A stretch of 64,000 nt of DNA, from contig NW_019091620.1 of NCBI RefSeq assembly GCF_001949145.1, positions 213,617 through 277,616 of the forward strand, in the 5' to 3' direction. Under the pieces are notes generated by a model, which made no database searches, was not told where the DNA came from, and saw only the letters and a program-made list of their open reading frames with translations. Shown here piece by piece: positions 1 to 15,031 of this stretch; position 1 is the first letter of the stretch, and each line of letters opens with the position of its first letter. The position numbers and the translations under genes are program-made. The DNA comes from Acanthaster planci (lineage: Eukaryota; Echinodermata; Asteroidea; Valvatida; Acanthasteridae).

Positions 1-3000
1 GGTAAAGTGCACTATGTACATGTACTTGTCACTTGTCTTATATAGTGTACCATGAGACTGATTCTAGCTATGTACAGAAAAAAAATTACAGGTTCACAAT
101 GAGTCAGTGTCAAGACACTGAATGGTGTTTGTGCAGTGTGTACGCATTTATGTTCTCATGGCACTCCATATTATGTTGTACGTAGTGCATTGGGTGCAGC
201 ATGGTACCAGTAGATTCTGGTCATTCATACCATACCATGAAAGTTGACTGTCACTGCATTGAAGTGTGGGCAAAATCATACTGCACATGTACATCGTGTG
301 TACATTTTAGCATTGTTTTGTACAGCACACCCTACATCTTTTTTACAGGCAAGGTCCTCTGAGCAGGGTTGGTAGAAAAAAAAAGGCTTTTTTTGGACAT
401 TGGGAGCCAAAAGAAGGGTGGGTCGGAGTCTTGGAGATCAGAACCATAGAATTTAAAAAGGGTGCCATAAGCAGAGTGTCAAGTTTTTCCTGGGTTAAAA
501 GTTGTGTATGGAGAATATTTGATACATGTATATCGAATGTACTCAGTTTTGAGTATTAAATTTCTGATACATCAATTATCATTAAAGAAAAATCTGATAT
601 CCATGGACTTCATTCCAGTCTGCTCGCCACCAAAACCATGACATAATTGAATTTCCCTCCAATTCTCCACAAACTCTTCAAATACCCCAAAGCACCGAAC
701 ATGCATGCACACTGGCGTAATTCACGTGCTGCAACACATGATGCTTCCCCGACAAAGAATTTTGAGTTGTCAAACCATTCACTTCAAAGCACAATTATAA
801 AGTGGTTTGAGCCTATTCTGTACCCTGTGCATGTATTTGTTTCTTTTTATTACAAGCGCCTATGGACGTTTCACTTTCAAAAAAGTGCGGGCATTTTGAA
901 TATACAGGTAGGTACCAGTATATTTATGGCTAATACACAAAAGCATGAGCAAGAGAGAGAAAAAAATTATTTTCCTTTTAACCTTCCAGATGGTTGTGTA
1001 TTTGCAATACCTATTATTATTTATTGGCTTGACAAGAGTTAAAGGAGGCCTCTGTATCTGAACACACAATCTTTTTGGTCACTATCAACCTAGCATGGCC
1101 CTGCTTCACTCTGACTGGGTTCATACATGTACAGAGGATCAGCTGCCTGCAAACAAAGAAAAAGAAACAAAACAAACAAGCAACAATAAAAACTACATAA
1201 AAAATGATCAATGGAGGGTTGCATTCTACATCCCATTTTTGAATACAAACAGATCTGATGTTTTGTTTTTAGGTATTTGTAAATTCTGATTCATTTCCAC
1301 ACCATTGTCCTTGTACTAAGTGTTACAAGTTGTGTATTGTATGCCTCCATGCAACTCCAAAGAAATCTAACATTCCTTAATACACAGAAGAGCGAGTTGA
1401 ATCACAGTTGGACATCAACTATACATTTTCTGATTATCTTAACAGTTCAAGCAAACAAGGTCATGAATGTGCAGAAAGCACATTGTAGCACATATTGTAG
1501 AGTCCAGACTGAGCCGTGATTCCTTGCAGAAAAACTAACGGAGCAACATTTCCATACAATATACATGTATTGTACATGAGTACAGCCACACAACCTCGAG
1601 CACACCTTTTCTTACCATTTCAACATGGTGTACTGGTGATTGTAGCTGTGTGCACACTGCACATATCCATGAGGATACTCAGAGTAAAATAAAAAAGAAT
1701 GACAGTCTGCCCATGTGACAGTGATCATGTGACTTTGACATATTGTGGAATAAAAGCTGATGGTGTCTGGGCACATTTTATGTCTTATTTCACCCTCTGT
1801 TGACTTTTAAAGTCTGGAAGTAGTAATGAACATGGTGACATATCCCTGAAGACTGTCATTAATGTTGGTAGAATCCAGAAGGCCATCCAAGCAGGTTTAT
1901 GACTAGAGATAAAACCTCAAATGCCTGTGAGATAATTTACATCCTTCCTAACAGAGTGTGACAGAGGATCTCTTGACCAAAATAATCTGGTGTTATGGTT
2001 TCCAGATGTTGCAAGGTCAACAGAGGTCAACAACTCCTCCCATGTGGCTTGACCTTGATATCAGGTCATGCATTTGACCCCAAATGAATGAATTTTAGGA
2101 TCTCGTAGAAGTGTTACATACAGTCTGCAGGTTTCAAAACTGACATGTCCGGGCTGACAAGAAATGGTTAGGCCTACTTATACCAACTCCCCATCTAAAA
2201 AAAATTGGGATAGTATCACACAAGTTCATGCACACTGTAATACTGAAATCTCCTAAACCATTATACTGACCACAGACTATGTACATCTGTGAGCTTACTA
2301 AACAGCACAGCCAAAATACACTATTGATATGTGAACACCTGCTAAAGCTATTCATGCATGTGCAATAAAATGCTGATGTCTCAGATATTTTTAGGGGGAA
2401 AACAGCAATCCACAGGGGATACATGTCTGGCATATGCCTCCAGCCCCACCAGACTTCATGGACTCTCACTCTAGGAATGAATACATCAATTGTAAAACTC
2501 AGAGGCTCAGTTAAATGATTTTGCCAGAAGTTTCAATTCCACAATATTTGGGGTAGGTGGGAGGCCTCTGTGTTGATGGACTTTACAGTCTGTGCCTCCT
2601 GTTAAACTTGTCATCAAGCCAACAAGTGTTACTCTCCAAGTTTCCCTCTACTCTTGTGGGAATTCACTTCTGACCAAGAAGCCCTCAATGTCTACTTCCA
2701 TGGTTTCCCTCAACTCCAAAGGCTGTGCACTAGGGGCAAGGGGAAAATTCAACTTTTTAAACCTCAAATCCTTTTTTGATACAAAGCCCCATCAAGCATG
2801 CATTGTCAAATGCCTTTTTTACATACAAAACAAACATTCAGTACAAATCTGAGTATTTAACTTGAGAAGACTACAAGGTGCTCTTTGAATTTGCTTCAGA
2901 TACAAAAGAACAAAAAATGTCACATTCTGCAACATAAAATTACACTGCTTGACAAAGTGACATGCATGTAAAGTTATATCATGGTATAGTTTCCAACATT

Positions 3001-6000
3001 TGCTGATTTCCTATTTCAACAACAAAAACAAACTAGTAGTTTCAAGCATTCTGCCTTTACTCTATTCAAAATACCAACAAGCACATTATAAAACACAAAC
3101 TACAAGTACAACTCTTGTAATCAGATGGTTATAAAAACCCTACAAATACTAATTTTAATGCCATATTTCCTTAAATTGTTACATTGCCTCCAGACAATGT
3201 AAATACACATGTAACTGGATACAATCTCTAATAAAGATGTGTTACTTTCAGATTCGTCAAAAGCAATTTAGCAGATGAGGCTTTTAACATTTTACAAGTT
3301 AGTTCGTTTTCCAAGTTAAATCTCAATATTCTGTTACACATTCACGATAACCATGCCTTAAGATAAGAGAGTACAGGTTCATCCTGAACCTCATTCTTTC
3401 TACTTGTTCCATGTGGGCCCCTACATGTATTATCTTCAAACAAACTTGGATTCTCAATTCTGATTGGTCGATCCATGGCCAGAACAGTGTGATATATGAC
3501 TGTATTGCATGGTTCATAATATCAAACCATGCATAATGCACTATTCTAACTATAGGGCCTACTAAAATCAAAACCCACATCTGCAACCTTTACTACGAAT
3601 TCAACAGTGGCATGTTTGTGCGTAATTGGCCCCTATAACATATTTCTTCACATCATCAAGTCTGTTTGAAGACAAATTCGTTATTTTGGCCTTACAAAAT
3701 ATGGGACACAGACGCACTTCATTATTCTGTGTTCCACTTGCGCTCCTGTGGTAACTAATACTTCAATAAATCCTGCAGTCAAGGGTACACTACATGTATT
3801 CATTGGTTACAAAAAGTCTGAGAACAAGGAACTGCTAAACTCCTACTGAGCACTGCCAAGGCTTTCAAGCTGGTAAATGTTGCTTGTAGACTCAAGATGC
3901 TCATACTGGCTGGAACACAGGAATTTAGGCATGTCAACTATGCCCACCAACCACCAGAAATATGAGAGTAGCACAGGTGGATGAAATATGCAGAGGGAGT
4001 TATCGGGAAAAACAAGTCTGGCTGCAATGTACAGGGGCTGAGGGGCAGCCAAGCAGGAATCCAGGACTTGAGTGACAAATTACCAACAAATGCTGCTTAT
4101 CCAGACAGGGACATGGCAAGGGGTCTAACCTAATGGAGGTCCAGTAGTTCTGAGTGGGCTTTACAGCCAACTGAAATATGCCCACATTATATTGGATTAG
4201 ATGTGCTGGAGAAAGGACAGATTATGTCACATGGTTGAACATTTATTGCTAGTAATATAATCAGCATATCCAGTGTCTTCTAAAGTTTAGATAGAAAAGG
4301 CCGGCAAAAGGAACTATTTATATGAAACCACAATCACAACCATTATTCGGAGAAGCAATTAAGCCTTTTGTGAGTGAACTTTGAATAAAATCTGCTACAC
4401 TGAGATCTGACTCAGTGATTGCACATACAGTACATGTAAATAGCAATTTGAATTCCCCAGACTAAATACACTGTTGCTGTACCTAGTGATTTGAGGCAAG
4501 CTGGTGCATAGCGACTGCCACCTCTGGAATGGCCTGGTCCCTTAGTGCCCTTTTTATCCATTGAAAACAGTGAATTGATGCAAGGCGTTTCTCATGTAAG
4601 TTATGTAACTAACCAAAAGTTTGCCCAAAATCGTGAGGTATAGCAACAGTGTCCTTAGTATGGAGAATTTAAATTGTTATGTTCACGTGAATTTAAAGAA
4701 CTCAGAGTACCAGATTTTATTCAAATTTAATATGCAAAAGGGTTATCTAGAACAGAAGCAACACATATTGTAAAATGTTAAGGATAAATAGACCTGACAC
4801 AGTACCTGCAATGAACAGGTAAAATACTGGGATCCAAATTTCATTTCTTAGCTGTTATTACAAACTACTCCACAAAACATGCCCGAGTTCAAGACACCAT
4901 AAGATGACTAGAAACATTTTGGACCATAATCTTCCCAAGGCTGTCCCAAAGCATAATTGATTCAGTCAGTTAACTCTTCAAGATTCTTGTTGGCAGCCAC
5001 AGAATCTTAGGCTGTACATTTTGCACAAAGTATAGAATACTTTGAAAGAAAATACAAGACTACAATATGCTGCTCATGGAGTTGAGAAAACCTACGTCAG
5101 ATGCTTGAATCTAGATATTTTTGAAGTGTGATGTTTCCCCTACATTCATACACTACTCCCTCTTATAATATATAATAATATGCAAAGTAAATTTTTTCCA
5201 CTGCTGGCTCTTTTCAACAATTTTTGGATTCACAGTATATTGTACAAACAAGACTCTTAGCTTTGCATTCTCTCAGTATATAACTGAACTGAAGCAGGCA
5301 GAATTAGAATCCATACTTACCATAATACGATTACACCAACATGAAACACCTGAGCCCTTACATCTAAAAACCTGTCAGTTATCAACAATAATCAGACCAA
5401 TTTGATTCACTTGCAATTGATAATTTGAGGACATTATGCATTTGTCTCTGCTTTTATAAGACTGTATCATACAAATATTCTTCATATAAGGAGGAAAATC
5501 TTATTCCATGCCATGTAATTATTGCCTTAATTTCACATGCTTTTCAACACGCCTGGGTATTATATTAAGGTGAATTGAACAATATAAGACAAGAGAGGGC
5601 AGCAAACACACTTTACAATCCTTTGGTGCAACCACAGACACAAGATACCTTCGAAGCAACAATGGTGGGAGCAAAATCATGATGTCAGGAAAAGCGCCAT
5701 TTTTAAAAAACCATGGGCAAATCACTACCTCATCTGCAGGGGTTACTTTATGTGACACACGGCTCAACATCATGGAAACGAGTTTGGAACAAACCATGGT
5801 AAACTTGTCCACCAAACATTTGAACAGCTGGTTCATTTCCACGTCTAATGTGGCATATTATTTGTTCTCTTGCATTAAAGGTGTCATAGTCTATGACCAA
5901 ACTATACAGAAGGTGAATTTATTTGATGCAAATTTCTCAGGGTTTCATGTATGTGATATATCTGAAGGAGCTCCAAGAAACGTTTGCAAACCATTCCAAA

Positions 6001-7850
6001 ATGTTTCACAGCAAATTCTTTCCTCATTCTTGCATTACCATCGGATATTTTTACTTGTGTCACTCATCCTGACATCACTCTATAGACTTCTACAGAGTAC
6101 CAAAGTGAATACGTCACACGCACAAGTAGTATATGAAAGGCATTAGCTCAAGAACCAGCGCGTGAACCAACACGTGCGTACTCCATTCGTTTGCACTGCA
6201 CTTTCTGGTTCACAGTGACATCACACTTCGGTACGCTATAAACTGTTGATCTACTTTAACCCCAGGCTTTAATTTTAGTTGGGCACTGTCAAAATCAAGG
6301 AACCCAGACGTTGATTTCTATGTGCACTGTCAGTCTATATTTGGGTCTGCAGTTGACTTGCAAATTTAACCACAAAGGAAAATCTGGGATGCTGAATGAC
6401 TATAAACACCACTGTTAACTATTTTTAATTTTGTAATAAATACCCATTTGTTTAACACCTGGTTTCAATATTTCTTTTACACCGAAAACTGGTGAGGATC
6501 TTAGCCAGAGACAAAAGTATCAGTGTTTTGATTAAAAGTATTTTTAATACAACTCCAGAGGTACGATTAGGTATATGTATACATTTATGCAACTATCCTT
6601 TCTCTCAGCTCAGTTTAGTGAGGAAGGGGTTAATGTGTGAGTGGGTGCATGGTGTGAAAAATAAGTCAACTTAAGTTAAAGCATTCAGCCTGTGGCATAT
6701 ACATGTACATCCCCTATATGATGCTACTTAAATCTCAGCAAAGATAAGTGTTTTAAATGTCACGCATCTGTGCAACACGGTTCAAAATACAAGACCTTAA
6801 TCACATTTTTTCAAATAAACCAGATTTTGTTCAAGTTATTGGTGATTTATTTGTCATATGCTACACAGCATATCCCGCGAAAGCTCTGCACATCTGGAGA
6901 GAAGGGCTTCCAAAGCCAAGTCTATAAAAACTAAACGAGAATGGTATAAACTTTTAAAACTTTGGCACCAAGGTCAAAATGATCTAGATTGGACTTGAAA
7001 AAGTGAAATTGCTGGGGTTCAAACCATTCCAGCTTTAGCAACACACTAAATACAAAGACAATCAATTCAAACGCAAGAAGAAATTACAAAATATTCATCA
7101 AATGTGGATGTAACACTATGAATCATCTATTCTGTGGCCAAAGTTTGAGTTACTTAATTGGCTTCTCTCAGCACAATCTACCACAACAGACTTTATTCAT
7201 GAGTTGGCCATACTGCCCTGAGACTAGGGTTGATCCTATTCAGACTGGGGTTTGAGGAGTAATTTTCACATTACCTCCCCCCTGTCCGAGATCTCTGAAA
7301 TGCAATTAGTGTCCTCTTGAAACAATTTTTTTAGAAGATACATACATTGTACATTATAACAACATGTCTTATGTTCATATAGGCCTAGATAATTAATTAA
7401 TATCATGTTTATGATTTTTATTATGTGAATATTAATTAGCGAAGCATACATGTTTTATGCAAATAATCAATTTTTGTTAGAATCTTAAGGAAACAGAGTC
7501 CAACTGACTTCAAATCAAATACACAGATGTGAATATGTAGAAAAGATAAACTTTGTTTACATTTGCATATTTTGTATATGAAACTTGCACGTATTGTAAT
7601 CATACATTGGGTATGCAATATTTCTTTGTTATTTTTCATTCCTCAGGGATGAGATTGACCAATGATTAAAACTACCGTAGCTGAAAAAGGCATAAAAAAA
7701 AATGATAAAGAAGCTGAACTCTGAAAATCTCCTGTATTTTCGTACGCAGTCAGTGAGGAAAAAAAAGCTGAAATCCAAAACAAAAAAGGTTGAAATCAGC
7801 TGAAAAGCTGAGAAATCCCACCCCTGATTCCTTTTGAATGTTATTTGAGT
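1..7850. other. Gene-free AT-rich stretch
   Basis: No reading frame here shows convincing protein character. The longest open frame (5679-6146, plus) has no recognisable motif, and its antisense is also open for more than 100 codons, which points to local composition and not to a gene. Visible items are many TACATGTA words, a nuclear-receptor half-site cluster near 2.0 kb (listed separately), and a slightly CpG-richer patch at about 6100-6240 with a CRE-like TACGTCA and an E-box CACGTG. A run of A and T blocks at 375-400 follows the words GGGTTGG and resembles the piece at 18160-18300. I infer intron or intergenic DNA. Confidence 0.6.
2014..2081 (+). promoter_or_regulatory. Cluster of nuclear-receptor half-sites (DR4 plus everted pair)
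   Basis: AGGTCA occurs at 2014-2019 and 2024-2029 with a 4-base spacer (acag), which is a perfect DR4. TGACCT at 2050-2055 and AGGTCA at 2063-2068 form an everted pair with a 7-base spacer, and TGACCC follows at about 2076. DR4 is the known preferred layout for TR- and LXR-type receptors bound with RXR. Five half-sites in 68 bases is dense, but hexamers of this kind are also common inside repeats, so function is not shown. Confidence 0.3.
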
Positions 7851-7862
7851 TTTGGGTGCTAA

Positions 7863-8500
7863 GTCTGACCCCTAAAAAGTCCCAATTTTTGGTCTGACAC
7901 CTCATAAATCTGTCGTTGGACCAACAAGGCGTCAGACTTATGAGGCATCAAAACTGATCCACAGTGAAACACACAGAGGAATTTTACCAAATAACTGCCC
8001 TGAGTCTAGTGACAACAAATAGACATACATGGTAAGGCAACTTTTAACATTGTGACAAAAAGGTCACTGGGTTTAGGCCATGGAGTTATATTCAGAAAAC
8101 TGTATGGTTTGTGCTGAAATTTCTGAGTATACATGTAGGTACACCATCTGCCTATGCACACACTGAACAACATACACCAGGGCAGGCAGGCCCAGGTGAC
8201 ACATCGTTCGCGCGAGCAAGCTTTAATTTCATTCCCATGGTATACCTTGTACTTACACGGTAGACCCTAGTGGGGACCCAGCCTTGTGCATAGCGCTCAA
8301 TAGTGCCCTGCGCGCTGTGTGCACACGTAACGAAGCTGTGATGATGATCAGATGTCGGACTTTTGAGGTGTCAGATCTATAGGCCGAAATAAACTAATAA
8401 AGAATCATCAGACTTTTTGAGATGTCAGACTTGTGGACCTTTTTTCAATGCATTTTTCAGACTTAGGAGGCGTTGGACCAATGACGCGTCACACTTACTA
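7863..8500. repeat. Hairpin-forming repeat cluster with TTGGACCAA centres
   Basis: A hairpin lies at 7895-7950, with an imperfect arm of about 25 bases on each side of the centre TTGGACCAA. The same centre returns at 8473-8481. After both centres comes a related string, GGCGTCAGACTTA near 7928 and GACGCGTCACACTTA near 8482. Between them are further variants of CAGACTTnTGAGG (about 8352, 8409, 8427 and 8457). The middle (about 8195-8340) is CpG-richer than its surroundings. This looks like a non-autonomous mobile element or satellite-like unit with internal inverted repeats. I did not find clean outer termini or a target duplication, so its limits are approximate. Confidence 0.45.
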
Positions 8501-8526
8501 GCTGACCCCTTAGATATGACACTCAT

Positions 8527-11500
8527 GATGAGAGGCACAAAATACAATTTGATAGAACAAGTTTGTGTTTCAACATGAAATGAAACATGACAGATACAAG
8601 TTACTAATATGTATGCAATAAAATAAATGGTTGTTGGAGATTTATGTATCCTTAAAAGGAAAATCAGTGGAGTACTTTTGAAATGGGATTTTCATCAGGT
8701 AAACAATATTAACGGAGTTCAACTTCCTAACCAGAGAGCCTACAGGACACAGTGTTCTCAGGACAGTTACACAGATGGTTTAGGCATCAGCATTTCTTTT
8801 TTGTTTTTGGCCCTGGAATGAAAACAGGGCAAGAGTAGGGTTTGATGGCTAACACAGAGATGCCTCAGCAGCCTCCCTGAAGTAGTAGATACCAGGCCCA
8901 TGGATTACAGCCTCCTTGTTTATTAAAACACCAATCATGGTAGTCTGCTGAGGCAGTGATGGATAGCAGAGACAGGTGAGGAAATGAGAAAAACAGGCTG
9001 GGTAATAAGGACTGGCATATCTCCAGGAGGTGGTATTCATTCCAAGACACACCAACATTCCTGTATCATAGTTAATAAGATGAAAAGGCAAGTTTTTTGA
9101 GGGGACTGTGAAAGATCAAGTGCCAGCAGTATGCATCTAGATAGGGCCTGGTCCTCTTTGCCTTTTGAGTTTCAGTACCTTCATTTCACATTTTTGTCAT
9201 GACTGCTGAACATCCACAGGCATTTGTTCCAGCAGCCTTGTGGAATGCCATCTGGTTGGTGTTGGGAAGAGACATCTTGGTTCATGACAAGATATGATCA
9301 ATATGTTCTTGAATTATTGTCATCTGCTTTTGGTATCAAGATGGCAGTGGTGACAATCCATTATACCACAATCTTTAACAGTAGGCCTAATCAGACAATT
9401 TTTTAAATTAAGGCAACTCAAACTGTGCTGTACATCATGACAAATAAACTCCATCCTTATGCAGACCTTAAATTTTGAAAAAATGTCTCACTGGAAATAC
9501 CCAGGCCCCTCGGAGAACATGTGCATGAAGTTATGATGATACTCTTTGGGCCTAAATGTCACTCTTAAAATCTAACTTTTCCACTAGCAAAAGCTCATAG
9601 GGCTAGTGTACCCACTGTCATGTCAGACTAAGAATAGCAAAGGTTTCCGCCCCTGTCCCTAGGTTGAAGTTGCAGGATACCAACAATCAAATGCAGATTG
9701 TTGAACTGTTCACCTCTGTCATCAACCAAACTACCTGTGTATTAAAACATCAAGATCACACTCCTGGGTCTTCTTGTTATAATGCAAACCACATTTTCCT
9801 ACCACACATGACCCACAAATCAGGAAAGAGGCAGTTTTTCCTACTTCCAATCATGGCTGGGCGTACAGCTTCGGCTATTGCAAATGTTTTGCCACCCAAA
9901 AATAAAAAAAAGAACAATGATCTCTTTTGAAAAGAAACTAACAGTTAAATTCAATTTAGCCTAATCAAAGACAAGTTCAACTTTCTTTTTTGAAGATGAA
10001 AAAAAAATTCCTTCATTTGTGCCTTACACGAATCTCCTTAAAAATCTATACAAACCATGATACTGTTTTTTCCATTACCAAAATCCTACTTGGAAGACTC
10101 CATTCCACATTAAGATTAATTACACATTAATAAAAGAAATTCACAGCATTGTTAAACAAAAATTTGTTCAGCCCCCTATATCTCCTTAAAGCCTACATGT
10201 CATGCAATTTATTACAATTAGCTAAATGTTCCCTGCTTTATTTTTGGGTAGGGGCCAGACAGCACACATTTGGTTTATTTTGAAGCTGCATTCAAATTTC
10301 AATCAACCACGGGGCCAGCATTATGCAGATGCTAAGCAGGCAGTAACTGGTTGGGAAGTTAGTTACTTTGTGCTCAGTTAATATACATGTTGCAGTACTC
10401 TTACAAGTATACATGTCCTTTTCAATTAACTATAAACTTGGAGAGAATTCATTCCCTAGCACTGACTAAAACCAATACGAAACAACCACATTCGATGACA
10501 AACATATCGCCAGCTCAGGATATGGGTTGTGACAGAATAGGAACCAGGTGCAGATCCCCGACTAGAACCTGCCATTACAACTCACACTTTCTCAATTTCC
10601 AATAAAATGTCACCTAACTAGCCACTCCACAAAGACTGCAATGACCATGTATGTGCAAATCTACAAACATTCCTGTAAACTATACATGTAAACTAGGTAC
10701 GTTGTACCCCTCTGGGTACAACATCACCTACTAGTAAAGTCCTTATGAATACTGGTAACTGACTGTTTTTAAGACGAGGGTTCCAGAGGATATTTACATG
10801 AAAGTTCTTTGTTGGTGGTAACTTGTTTGTTGGCTTGTTTACGACTATCAAGAGAAGACTTGCTGAAGAATGTAAGTATTCACTCTACCGGTATGAAACA
10901 GCGAAGAGTTAGAGGTAGAAAGGTAGAACAACCAGCAAATGCCAGATGTTGGCCAAACGTGAAAACAGGAACCTGGAATCTAGTTGGAACTGCTTGGACA
11001 TATGAATCATAACTGTTACCTCCTGGAATCAATTACCATACACCTTGGTCCCACAAACACCTTGATCATAGGTGAACCCTCACAGTACATGTCCATGTCT
11101 ACCACCTGTTTCTTCCTGTTGAGGGACTGTCCTTGATATCATGCTGCAATAAACTTGTGCTTATCAATGACCTTCCTACACTAACATACCTGCACACAAA
11201 TTCTTTTCCAGGAAATTATGCTTTCACACTGCAAACTGATTTGTACAATTTTTTCCCTAAAAATAATGTATTACATACTTGTCATCGATCAACAAATGGT
11301 GTGGGTATGAAAGCATGAAGGACTGGAAAAGAACTGAGCATATAAATATAGGTAAACAGTAATTATTGGCTTCAACAAATTGAAAAAAGGACCTGATAAT
11401 TCTTGGTATCACTCAGTTCATTGCTTTTTCAGGAAGGAAAATCTTTGAGAGAGAAGTTTTAGGCTGTATTCAAGAAAACCACAGAAATTTCAACTTTTTG

Positions 11501-14500
11501 ATCACTGCAAACTACATGTAATAACCTACACGTAACTCTTGAAGTTGTTTTTTTAAGTGGATTGCAATTATGCCTAATTATGGCAAATAACAATCACTCT
11601 ATAGGGTTTGTTTAGAGACTTACTGAACTTGGAGGACTTTTACAGACAGTTGTGTAAAAGGCTTACACTTTCAGCTCAACATACAAGTCAGCAGGCAATA
11701 CTGGTAGGTCAAAGTAAAAATGCTTTTGTTACAATTGCTTTCTTGAAGCATGTGGCTTCAATTAAGTGTGTATGACATTTTCCTAACCAATACAAGCTGA
11801 TTGGGTGTGGATTTATGTTCATGGATCACTGAAACATCCGGTACTGTCAAACCCCTGTCATGTTTCCTGTAGCACTCCATCATTACCCCTGCACACCTGT
11901 TATGGGATCTTCCAAAAAATATTCATTTTGTTCAACTTTTGACTGTCTGGACACAAATCCTCCTGAACAGCAAAGATAATTATGATTACTACTTAAAGAA
12001 TGCTGTTACACATAGCGCATGAACAATTCAAATCAACTAGATGGGGGTCTTTGGTTAAAACCATGCAATGCATGTGGTTGCCCCTTTAGGAGTCTACATT
12101 ATGTACAAAAGAATCTTTAGTTTCCATATTTGACATGCATCAATGATCACTTCAAACCTTTATTCTACTGTTTCTGGTGATCCCTATGGTTTTATAGTCA
12201 TGAACCTTTCCTCATTCATAAGTACAGAAAGAACCATCTTAACAGCAACTTCGATGCCATAGCAGTTTTGCATTTGTGCTTGATGAGGTCATATATCATT
12301 TATGCTTTCAGCCAGTCAAAGAGCCAACTTACAAAGTGTAGGCCTACTTACGGGAACAAGAGTCAAGTTATGAAATTGATGGGCATGGATACTTCACACT
12401 ATGAAATGGGAATTTTAACAGATCATTGAGCTACCCATTATGAATTAACGACTGAAGCAATACAAAAAGTCTGGCAGGAACAACAACATTTGTGTCACAC
12501 AGTGCAGAGTACATGCACTTAAACATTTACCCACAGTCTAGTAGAAATGGGATACACCCCTATCTTCTCCCCCCCCCAAAAAAAAGATAATAACAACAAA
12601 ATTCTGGATGCATTATGAACAGCTCAAACCTTGGGATCATATTCTTATTATTATCTTAAGTAGAAAAAGCTTTGAGATATAAAGAACGAACTAAGTGCTT
12701 ATGTTTTCTACATGTTTAGCTTCATTCAACAAAAGTCATGAAGTAATTCAGAAAAACTTGGGCATACCCCAAAAAGGGCACTGCTAAACAGCAAAGGGGA
12801 ACCTAATTTTAAACTACTCTTGATATGTTGATCAATCATGGAGGTTGTAATAATGAATTCCAAATATTCAGGCCTATAACTTTCACTCTAAAAAGCAGCT
12901 ATGATTCACGCTGGCGTGTTCATTAGCTGTCTGCTGCAGCAAGAATCATCACAGGATATGACATTTGTGGTCCAGGTGTGCAATGTATGTGTGCAGGTGT
13001 GATCACAAAGTGACACAACATTTCTCACAAAATTATCCTGGCAATCAGACTGCGTTTGGTTTAAATATATGAATGAGAAGTCATGCTACTCAAAATCTTT
13101 AAACATTCAATTTCAAATATTTTCTTGAAATTGTTACTCACTTTCATTTCAACTCAAACTGACAAGCACAAATTTTCTGTGAGTGTGACAGCTTTTCTGA
13201 GACTTTTATATCAAGATTTGGACCTGTGCAGCCAAATATGAATACTTCTATATCAAGATGCACTGATGAGGGTTCTGGATTTTTCTGTGTGAAGAAATCC
13301 CAAAAAAGTATTGACAAATGACAACATCTTCATACTTCACTACCAATGGGCTGATTTCATCATTATGCCACTAAAAAGAAGTTTTTTTTATGATTTGAGT
13401 GTACAGCAAAAATCCACTGCATGCTTTATCCAGGATTTTCAGTTCATGGTGTCTTACACCATGTTAGTACGTGCAACGGCATACAAAGGTTGATTATGCA
13501 GAAAGTTAACAATATGCACTATGAGTAGGTAAAGTTTCTTACAACTAATGGCCAATTCTGTTCATTGATGACTAAAAACAGAGTAAAAGCATTGGTTTCC
13601 AGATGTGATAAAGCAGAGACCAAAGCCAGGCCTACATTTGAAGCAGTTCCTCACAGAGTGCTTTTGTTAACAGTTAAAACAAATTAACAGGAGGCCTAGA
13701 GAATTAGTTCATTCCCCATCTTCTAACTCCCATCTCATGGCATCATCTTGTAAGTTGGATAAAGGATTACTAAAAACGTCATATAATATTTCACTTAATG
13801 GTCAATAAGGTCATTTGTCAACAACAAATCAACAGAGTTATTTGCTTATCCACATGGAAGTTTGCACTACCACATGGCACCATGAAGTTTGCCTCAAGTG
13901 TGCAACACACAATTTTTCCTGACAATATTAAATCATATTGTACTTGTCCGTATATACGTAAATATATGTATCCATGTACACTTATCCTAGCTTGTGTACA
14001 GACATGCTGAGGAGACCGGTGCATTTGGCTATTGGTTTCTTTCACAAAATCATTGAACATCATGTAATTATTAAGCTTCTCAAACAACAAGCAATATTTT
14101 CAGGAGAGAAGTCAAACAGTACCCACTGTCTGAAAGCAATGTTTTCTTATATAACACAACTGCCTAAAACAAGAAGAAAAGCAGATAACTTGTAAGTGGA
14201 TAACTTGAACATACATGTACAACCAACATCGTAAACAACCTTTCTTTAATACTTTATTATTGAGAAATACATTGCATGTAGTCTGTTAACTGTGAACTAG
14301 TTATGACCATTTTTCATAGAAATCAGAAAATTGTGAGAAAACTATTAAATGTATTTATGGGAAAGGCATGGACTCTGATCTGAGAGGCCCCAAATCAAAT
14401 CCTGACCATCTTCCTGTACAAGAGCACTCCCTAAAGGGCAAAGAGGAGGCTGGTGGGTGACTGTTTCAAGTGGGCACCTACTCGCCCAAAAAGATGGCAA

Positions 14501-15000
14501 TACATGTACATTCTATTCATTGATCCTCACTGTATTGACCTTTCGTCGAATCGTGATCAGTGAGCCAATAAAAATACACTGTGCACTCTGTCATACATGT
14601 AGGTACACAAACTTGCACATATGCAAGAGGTGTGTTGCTCACACAGGACACGCAGGATGTCATTGCTAAATGCTGTCATTGCTGTCATCTATTGTTCACA
14701 CACACACAGCCCATATCGGGAAGTTTGGCAACCAGTATCAACACATACATTGAATCATTAAACCCAGCATTCAAGTTTGCATGCCCAATAATTTTAGATT
14801 AACATTTATATGACATTTGATTCATCAAATGACCAAATTTTAGCATGCTTGTTTTTCCATAAGGATTAATGAATAGTTCAAGCACGTATCATCAGAAGCA
14901 AATATTTTTAGCTTTACAATTTACTTGTATCTCCAATTACAGCTACATGTACAAGATGTAGTAAGTCCATCTTTGTGTTGGGCCCAGTATTTTTCCAAAC
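8527..15000. other. Gene-free AT-rich stretch
   Basis: Only short, motif-free open frames are present. A good donor-like GTAAGTATT sits at about 10880 after an open frame, but no matching acceptor or recognisable peptide was seen upstream, so no exon is called. Homopolymer runs of C then A lie at about 12568-12587. A B-box-like string near 14390 is too degraded to call. I infer intron or intergenic DNA. Confidence 0.6.
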
Positions 15001-15031
15001 TTTAAAATCAAGGTTTTGCGTGTGGAACCTC

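Noticed and set aside
5679-6146. 155-codon plus-strand open frame
   Set aside because: No motif, no good splice sites, and the antisense is also open. Length is within what chance allows in 64 kb at this AT content.
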